The position numbers and the translations under genes were made by a program. From Sipunculus nudus (taxonomy: Eukaryota > Annelida > Sipuncula > Golfingiida > Sipunculidae): 64,000 nt of DNA. Below the pieces are notes generated by a model. That model ran no database searches. It was not told where the DNA came from and worked only from the letters and a program-made list of their open reading frames with translations. Positions within the stretch are counted from its first letter, which is position 1, and every line of letters starts with the position of its first letter. The DNA lies in assembly GCA_026874595.1 (NCBI GenBank), contig CM049321.1:25901479-25965478 (forward strand), written 5' to 3'. Shown piece after piece: positions 58,401-64,000 of the stretch.

Positions 58401-59066
58401 TTATTTGTCTCATTTATTTGCAGGAGAAGTTAGGAATCAAATGACTTTCCGATGCAGTTACCAGGTACTTTATCTTATGCATGCTCAAACACCTATTCTA
58501 AACAGCTGAAGAATGAAACACCAGTCACGAATGAAAGTATTTTTTTTTCTTTCAAGGAGCAAGGGGATGCACTAATGAACGCTGTTGACTCCAATGACAT
58601 GCAGAGAGTAAAGTCACTGGTGTATGCCGGCGCTGATGTAGACTTTCAGGCAGAGGTAATCTAACAAAAAAATAACTTTTTTTTCTCAAATAAATTTTAA
58701 ATCTTATATTTCAATAAATGTTACTTTGACTTAAGGTAGATCATTACAGCAATTTCAATTTTAAAAGAAAATAGATAACTGAATTTGATTATACATTAAC
58801 GATAAAAGATAAAAGTGTTTACGCAAAATGACTCAATGAGGGATTTCGAGACACTTGGAAACTCCGGGCAGACTAATCATGTATCATGTGCAAGGACAAC
58901 ATAAGTTTCGAGCATTGGGAAATGGTGTTGTATTTAGATGTTTTGAGATTCTGTTGAAATAAACCTTATATGTTAAATTCAGGATGAGCGCACACCCCTG
59001 AGAACTGCTGTAACAAATGGCTCCACAGACCTGGCAAATCTTTTGCTTGAAAATGGCGCTGACCTG
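55316..59066 (+). CDS. CARD / GT-B-like / TRADD-N-like / ankyrin protein, 3'-partial
   Basis: Seven exons (55316-55453, 55753-55906, 56189-57235, 57792-58202, 58424-58464, 58557-58655, 58983-59066) join with GT-AG borders and matching phases into 658 codons without a stop. Domains in order: CARD death-fold (1-97); GT-B glycosyltransferase-like module (about 105-430); helical linker, then a beta-alpha-beta segment like TRADD-N (about 496-575); ankyrin repeats (600-658 and probably beyond). CARD and TRADD-N bring together death-domain-type adaptors, and ankyrin repeats bind partners, so a cytosolic immune or apoptosis role is inferred. No signal peptide or membrane segment is seen. The start is the first ATG in the CARD exon, just before helix 1; an in-frame genomic stop lies upstream. 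The gene has no stop here and probably continues beyond 64,000. Confidence 0.85.
55753..55906 (+). CDS. CARD exon 2 (helices 4-6)
   Basis: Residues 47-97: LLTILRRKSRKSFEQFITCL then EETNQSEISTFL, which completes the CARD ('F..FL..L.et.q..l...L'). Acceptor TACGTCTAG, donor ACAAC|GTCAGT, leaving phase 1. Confidence 0.85.
56189..57235 (+). CDS. GT-B glycosyltransferase-like exon
   Basis: Residues 98-446 in one exon. The inter-domain linker FFVGSNLSESWKYYL...RAVYIPAPVQRDV (215-247) matches the GT4 pattern 'v.vS..l...w.......k..viPnpvd...f'. The second Rossmann-like half runs VFLVVDLDV (260-268), KKTVNMLINVL (274-284), VKLSFMI, then WLFIHPARHL..IRMLPIANGIPHIAARGTELFEI (346-380) and GSFTLGDLNPTSLHLKIRALL (390-410), the usual GT4 C-domain order. 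The glutamates of the EX7E motif expected at 355 and about 361-362 are Leu and Leu/Pro, so catalysis by the standard GT4 route is doubtful. Donor CTCG|GTACGT sits directly before a (CA)n run. Confidence 0.75.
57241..57264. repeat. (CA)n microsatellite beside a donor site
   Basis: A CACACACACACACACACA run begins five bases after the GT of the GT-B-like exon donor. Confidence 0.9.
57792..58202 (+). CDS. TRADD-N-like exon
   Basis: Residues 447-584. A charged helical part (447-495) is followed by TRRVRRLLRTFRLVTCCVQG SFTLHSYIS (strands), SSVALDHIRESISDGRLLRH (helix) and TIVKLSITMVP (strand). The order beta-hairpin, long helix, beta and the 'cv.GSf.lh' start resemble TRADD N-terminal domains and the related TRADD-N modules of invertebrate immune proteins. 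Similarity is judged by eye, so the domain name is tentative while the exon itself is well supported by phase. Confidence 0.65.
58424..58464 (+). CDS. 41-nt micro-exon linking TRADD-N-like and ankyrin parts
   Basis: Residues 584-597 (GEVRNQMTFRCSYQ). Acceptor TATTTGCAG and donor ACCAG|GTACTT. It changes phase 1 to phase 0, which makes the ankyrin exons phase 0-0 and so portable by exon shuffling. Confidence 0.7.
58557..58655 (+). CDS. ankyrin repeat exon 1
   Basis: 33 codons, phase 0-0: GDALMNAVDSNDMQRVKSLV, then YAGADVDFQAE, a complete ankyrin repeat (usual 33-residue length) with the 'L..Av...d...v..Lv..GAdv' consensus. Acceptor TTTCAAG after a T-rich tract; donor GCAGAG|GTAATC. Confidence 0.85.
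58983..59066 (+). CDS. ankyrin repeat exon 2, last exon recognised
   Basis: 28 codons, phase 0-0: DERTPLRTAVTNGSTDLANL then LLENGADL, a second ankyrin repeat with the TPL..A and LLe.GAd signatures. Its donor CTG|GTAAGA is strong, so at least one more exon follows downstream. Confidence 0.85.
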
Positions 59067-59740
59067 GTAAGAATACTGTTTACAAACTATAGAGCAAAAA
59101 TGGCCAGTAATCACTTTTCAAATCCATGCACTGTTACTGATTCACAGTTAATGATGAATATATCTAATACAAACGTATTTTTTCCATATATATATATATT
59201 ATTATTTTTGAGGTAGATAGACAGATAGAGAGATTATGCATAGGCTATCATATAGCTATTAGTGCCAGATGTTTCTTTCCGTGCTTAAATATTATTGATG
59301 GTACGATTGAGTGATGCTGCAACTATTATGTTCTTGTTTGTTTCTTTATAAGACAAGGTATTTGTTTTGTTTAAAAAAATAGAAATATTTGTTGTGTATA
59401 TTGTGTATTACCACTTTGATTGCTGTTGCTTTTAAACTATATTTTATTTACTCATTACAATCAATTTAACTATCTTTTCGGTTGTGTTACTTATACCAAC
59501 AAATTTAAGTGCAAGTGCGACACTGGTTTTGTCACTGAAATGCATTTCATCTGTGAATACTCAAGTGCATTTTCATGCTGCCGACAAAGTAGTAAAAACG
59601 CTGCCAGTTTAAAAGGGGTTATCATCTCATAGTAATAAAGGTGCTTCCAATCCATATTCGTGAACTTTAGAATGGATGCTGATGCATGTCATGAGATATA
59701 CGGGAAAACACTAAGAACTGTGTATTATCCAGATTTCACT
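59067..59740. other. intron of the CARD gene, no exon recognised
   Basis: AT-rich; a 70-codon ORF at 59420-59632 has no ankyrin pattern and was not accepted as an exon. Confidence 0.5.
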
Positions 59741-59744
59741 ATTG

Positions 59745-61160
59745 TCAGCTGACTATTAGTTATCTAAGCTATAGTCATGGTCCTTTGTCCGTCTGGCCCT
59801 CCAGCCGTAAGTTAACAGGGCACGTTTTGAAACAATAAGACCTACGAATGCCAAATTTGGCATAGAGTTAGATGTTCCCCAATTCACTAACCATACAAAA
59901 ATATTGGGTCACAAGGACTTAATTCTTTTAAGATATTAAGGAAAAACTTCAAATTTCCATTCACAACCCATTGTTACACTTCAAGACTGCCTAATGTCAT
60001 GTTTAATATACATATTCTTCTATTCTATTTTGACCATGGCACGTTTCTTTCCTGTAACTGCTGTGGATTAAATATGCATATGCATTTCATGTGCTAAAAT
60101 TTGAAACCAATTTATCAAAAACTATAGATTTTATTCAAATTTTAAAGCACCATGTCAAGTATTGTTAACATCAAGCCAGTGTTCTGCAGTTTGCTAGAGC
60201 TCAGCTCTCTAGCTCCCCTGGCCAGCTCTCAGCTGTAACTGTTGTTGATTTAATTTCCACTGCAGGTTTTTATAAGCATTTCATCTGTTAAAATCTGAAA
60301 TTTGAAACCAGTTGATGAAAAACTGTAGATTTTGTTAAAGTTGTCAAGCACCATGTCAAGTATTGTTTACATCAAGCCAGTGTTATGAAGTTTGCTAGAG
60401 CTCAGCTCCCCAGCTTCCCCGGCCAGCTCTCAGCTCCCAAATTTTGGCATACAGTTAGATGTCCCCATAATCTCCTACCACACCAAAAAGTTGGTCACTA
60501 GGACTTAATTCCTTCGAGATGTTAAGGGAAAACTTTAATTTACTATTAAAAAACTATTCCTACATTTCAAGACTGCCTAATATCAAAGCAACTTATCTGG
60601 CTTTGATCATACGTTATATACATATTTTTCTATACATTTGCTATGCATATGCTAGAAATTATGCCAGTATTGCTTAACCGTTTTAAATTATGCGTCCAAA
60701 CGAATGCAGGAAAAAATCAGGAAATATACTTACTCACTTAACATGAGAATTGCTGAAGCTAGATACTTTTTTTAGGGATATAACATTATTTAATCCAGAT
60801 TCGATTGTATACCCAAAATAAAGATCTGAATTTTTCAAATTTTATAAGTAATTAGCATAAATATAAAATCAGCACCCTAAATTTTGCCCACATTTGACCA
60901 TGGCATGTTTCTTTACTGTAGCTGCTGTGGATTTAATTTTCACAGCATGTTTACATATGCATTTCCTCTGTTAAAATCTGAAACTATAAACCAATTGATC
61001 AACAACTATAGATTTTATGAAAGTTTTCAAGCACCATGTCAAGTATTGTTAATATCAAGCCAGTGTTCTGCAGTTTGCTCGAGCTCAGCTCCCCTTGCCA
61101 GCTCTCAGTTGGAGAGGGTGTTATGTAATCACATCACTTCTGGCTAGCTCCCTGTGTGTT
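59745..61160 (+). repeat. 'AGCTATAGTCATGGTCC' repeat family, copy 2
   Basis: Same order of motifs as 22.6-24.1 kb (GTTAGATGT(T/C)CCC, GACTGCCTAAT, GACCATGGCACGTTTC, CAAGCACCATGTCAAGTATTGT), with internal near-duplicates at about 60,060-60,200, 60,240-60,430 and 60,900-61,100. Confidence 0.8.
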
Positions 61161-61199
61161 AGCTGGGTCAGGCTGTCTGCAGTATTTACCACAGAGAGC

Positions 61200-61225
61200 T
61201 TCTCTCACTCTCTCTCTCTCTCCAT
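61200..61225. repeat. (CT)n microsatellite
   Basis: A CTCTCTCTCTCTCTCTC run, followed at about 61,312-61,330 by a C-rich run. Confidence 0.85.
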
Positions 61226-61686
61226 CCCATTCTATTGACAGACCTGTTGAATAGACAAGATGAACCTTATAATTTCCCATTTTTTAGCAACCAGCGGTTA
61301 CCAGAGAGAATCCCCCCCCCCCCTCCCCCTCCAATACACAGGACTATTTAACAAGATAAATATTATAATTATAAAGTTAAATTCATTTTTGTTGAACCAT
61401 TAGCAATTTTGAAATTTTTTTAAACAAACAAATTTTTAGGATTTGAATCCTAATATCCAAATGTGTAAAAATATTAGTGCTCATTGACAAGTTAAAATTA
61501 AATAAGATATTTAATAAGATATACTTTGTAGCATTTCATTAATATCTTTTAAAGTTGGCTTGACCTTGATATGAATAACACTGTTAAACTTAGTTAATCA
61601 GGAATATAGGGCAAGCTTCCGTCTTTTTAATTTTTAGTGCATATGGCCTTATATTTTACCATTGAAAACTCAATTAAATTCACACA

Positions 61687-62400
61687 TTTTTAGCTCAGCT
61701 ATAAGTCATCTCAGCTGTTATCGTGGTCCATTGTCCGTCGTCCGTCCTTCCGTCCTTTAGACTGGCACGTTTTGAAACCGTTAGACCTACGAATCCACAA
61801 TTCAGCATACTGCTAAATGTCCTCAAGATCTCCTATCAGAGTGAAAACTGGGTCACTGCGACTTTGTTCCTTCGAGAAATTAAGGGAAAACGCAATTTTC
61901 CATTAAAAACATTTTATCACACTTCAGGACTTCCTAATATCAAAACCGCTTGTCTGTTTATCTTCATATTTACCATAAATATTCAACTATGTAGTTCCTA
62001 TGTGCAAGCAAATAGTACACTATTACATAATTTATAAAAGTTTTGGGCCCAAACATAATGCACTTTGTAAAAAAGCAGGAAAGATATTTACCCACTTAAC
62101 GTCGATAATTGTTGAAGCTAGAGACTTTTTTCAGGGATATAACTTTATTTAATCAAGATTCAATTGTATACCCAAGAGTAGATCTGAATGTTTCAAATTT
62201 TATAAGTTGTTAGCATTAGGTCAGTACCTTAAATTTCGCCCAACTTTGACCATGGCACATTTTTTCCTGTAAGTACATTAAATTTAATTTTCGTAGCAGG
62301 GTACAAATAAGGATTGAATCTGTTAAATTCCTAAATTTGAAAATAAAAGCTAAAAGATTAGTTTATTATAGAAGTTTTTTCAGAGGCTTTATTTTATTCA
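61687..62400 (+). repeat. 'TAGCTCAGCTATAAGTCATCTGAGC' repeat family, copy 3
   Basis: Starts TTTTTAGCTCAGCTATAAG and GTCCATTGTCCGTCGTCCGT as copy 1 does, then the subunit motifs AAACCGTTAGACCTACGAATCC, TAATATCAAAACCGCTTG and GGGCCCAAACATAATGCA. Confidence 0.85.
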
Positions 62401-63200
62401 CTTGCATTATGTCCAGCTGCAGGCAGGCCACTTCTGGTCATTTGAGGTAAGCAATGCGAGGGTACCTGATTTGTCACAGGTCAATTGGGAGATCCCCTGC
62501 TGTGACAGGTGTATAGTTATTCTCATATCTATCCCTCCCCCCCCCCCCATCAAGTCATTGCACATGTGGACTTGGGACGTTAGTTATATTTTTTTATAAT
62601 ATATTATAAAAAAAAATAGATCTAATTAAACAAATGTGTAAACTGCTGAACTGTCAACAATCTATCAGAAAGCCAACCAATAATCATGGTAATAGTACAG
62701 ATCGCATGTTCACAAATTGCTCACATGCTTCAGTTTCATCATTAGGAAACACATGGTCAGGTCACAAAATATTATTTGCAATAATTTCCTTCTCATCAAT
62801 ACAAACCAATCATGTCAACCAACCATGGCTTATATTACCTATTCCTCTCTGACTTTATCTCCACTTGATATTATTTTAGATTTTTACCTACAAGGTCAAC
62901 TTCAGCTAAGCACAGTGACCCATGGGTCCCATGTTTTACTCTTTTTCTTGAATATACCTTCTGTACAGTGTGTTCTTTGCATAAAGGAGGAAACCATTTC
63001 CAGTCAATTGTGCTTCTACATAATGTGACAGTTTATTTTCACAGTAACAGGTTGTTGTCTTATGATAAGATGTTAATAGCTACTTTTTACCACCCTCGCA
63101 TCTCTTGAAATACGATTTACACCTAAAGTATATATGGAAATATAAATATGTGTACGAAACTGTTGCCAAACCTCATTATTTTCAGATATTCTGAACTTTT
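62401..63200. other. no gene recognised
   Basis: AT-rich sequence with short ORFs only and a C run at about 62,538. It is presumably still intron of the CARD gene or its 3' flank. Confidence 0.45.
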
Positions 63201-63209
63201 CCATGATGG

Positions 63210-63210
<1 letters not shown>

Positions 63211-63250
<40 letters not shown>
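63211..63250. repeat. (AT)n microsatellite
   Basis: About 40 bases of pure AT. Confidence 0.95.
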
Positions 63251-63253
<3 letters not shown>

Positions 63254-63407
63254 TTTAGATTTATGTCAGATAAATATAAGATCTACTATCCTAGTCTAAA
63301 CCTAAATGTCGCTCATGATTTTCATCATTTGTGTAACCGCCTTTCCAGGGAGTTCTTTAAAAGTCATTCAAAACAGTTGATGGTGTACGCAGAAATACTC
63401 AGATTGA

Positions 63408-63555
63408 AAAATGAACAGAGATAGTCAGAGGGAAGAATAGTCAGAGAACAAATATTCGGAGGGAAGAATGGAGAGCGAGCAAATAGTCTGAGAAAAGAAA
63501 AGACAGAGAACAAATAGTCAGAAGGATCAATAGTCAGAGAACAAATGTTCAGAGT
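63408..63555. repeat. 'AATAGTCAGAGAACAAAT' minisatellite
   Basis: Five to six diverged copies of a unit near AATAGTCAGAGGGAAGAATAGTCAGAGAACA are arranged in tandem. Confidence 0.8.
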
Positions 63556-63930
63556 GATATTAAATGTATCATCAAAAGGTTCTTTGAACTCGGTATCTTT
63601 CTTGTCCAGCATTTTCTAATGATTTAGTACCGTAATAACGTTATCATCTTTATACTAACCGGTTAGCTGACCAACTAATATGGCAGCTGAAGAACGCGCA
63701 AATCCAAACATCATGCTTTCATGATAAGATGAGGATGAAGACCAGACAGATTCAGTCTAACATCACCTCTAATGACAATAATTGCACTAAACACAATAGC
63801 CTGTCCACTTGATTAAAATACCTAGAATCCCATTTTGAAAGGGCAACACAGGTTCAAAAGAGTGACTGTATGTGATTAAAATAGGTTAAGAATTTTTTTG
63901 GTCTATCAGTATGTACAATTTGAACCTACC

Positions 63931-64000
63931 ACCTTAGGTTACATGTTTTTCCTGTTTGTCAACATTGCAGTGTTTACAAACATGTTGTTGATAAACTAGT
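63931..64000. repeat. interspersed repeat, 'GTGTTTACTAACAGC' family, copy 3, cut by window end
   Basis: TTACATGTTTTTCCTGTTTGTCAACATTG then GTGTTTACAAACATGTTGTTGATAAAC matches the copies at 3.6 kb and 7.3 kb and continues off the window. Confidence 0.6.

Noticed and set aside
59420-59632. 70-codon ORF as the next ankyrin exon
   Set aside because: No TPL..A or GAd-type ankyrin signature and no good acceptor in phase 0.

Overview
The window looks like nuclear DNA of a metazoan, most likely a lophotrochozoan and probably a marine mollusc. The DNA is AT-rich, genes are split by GT-AG introns, (AT)n/(AC)n microsatellites are common, and large areas are mobile-element debris. The mollusc placement is inference from the repeat style, including a tRNA-derived SINE and 'TCCGTCCGTCC' repeats, and from the protein repertoire; no ribosomal or mitochondrial marker is present.

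Two genes can be supported, pointing away from each other. (1) On the minus strand, 29,073 down to 963, nine coding exons join in perfect phase into a 1180-residue CCDC14 ortholog, a centrosome/centriolar-satellite coiled-coil protein. Its first coding intron (12,644-29,009) is 16.4 kb, and about 12.2 kb of this is a single CACTA-type transposon (14,464-26,709). That transposon has ~345-bp terminal inverted repeats and an AAA target duplication, and it sits inside a palindrome-bearing 280-bp tandem repeat. It carries further nested elements, including a 911-bp hAT-type element with a perfect 8-bp target duplication. A possible 5' noncoding exon and promoter lie near 30.9-31.4 kb.

(2) On the plus strand, from 55,316 to beyond the last recognised exon at 59,066, seven phase-compatible exons encode at least 658 residues. 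The order is an N-terminal CARD, a GT-B/GT4-like glycosyltransferase-type module lacking the usual acidic EX7E residues, an alpha/beta segment resembling TRADD-N, and at least two ankyrin repeats. This looks like an innate-immunity or cell-death signalling protein of unusual architecture and is the main candidate for something undescribed. No further exon was recognised up to 64,000, so the gene probably continues past the window.

The 31-54 kb interval between the genes is mostly repeats: a tRNA-like SINE, several short hAT-like elements, an inverted pair of repeats 3.6 kb apart, a second copy of the intron-1 repeat family (45,961-49,100), and a ~330-bp tandem array (49.6-51.1 kb). One decayed possible coding stretch (43.2-44.3 kb, minus) was seen. 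The 59.7-62.4 kb interval is another repeat family, also present inside the CACTA element. No bacterial genes, rRNA, functional tRNA genes or CRISPR arrays were seen.
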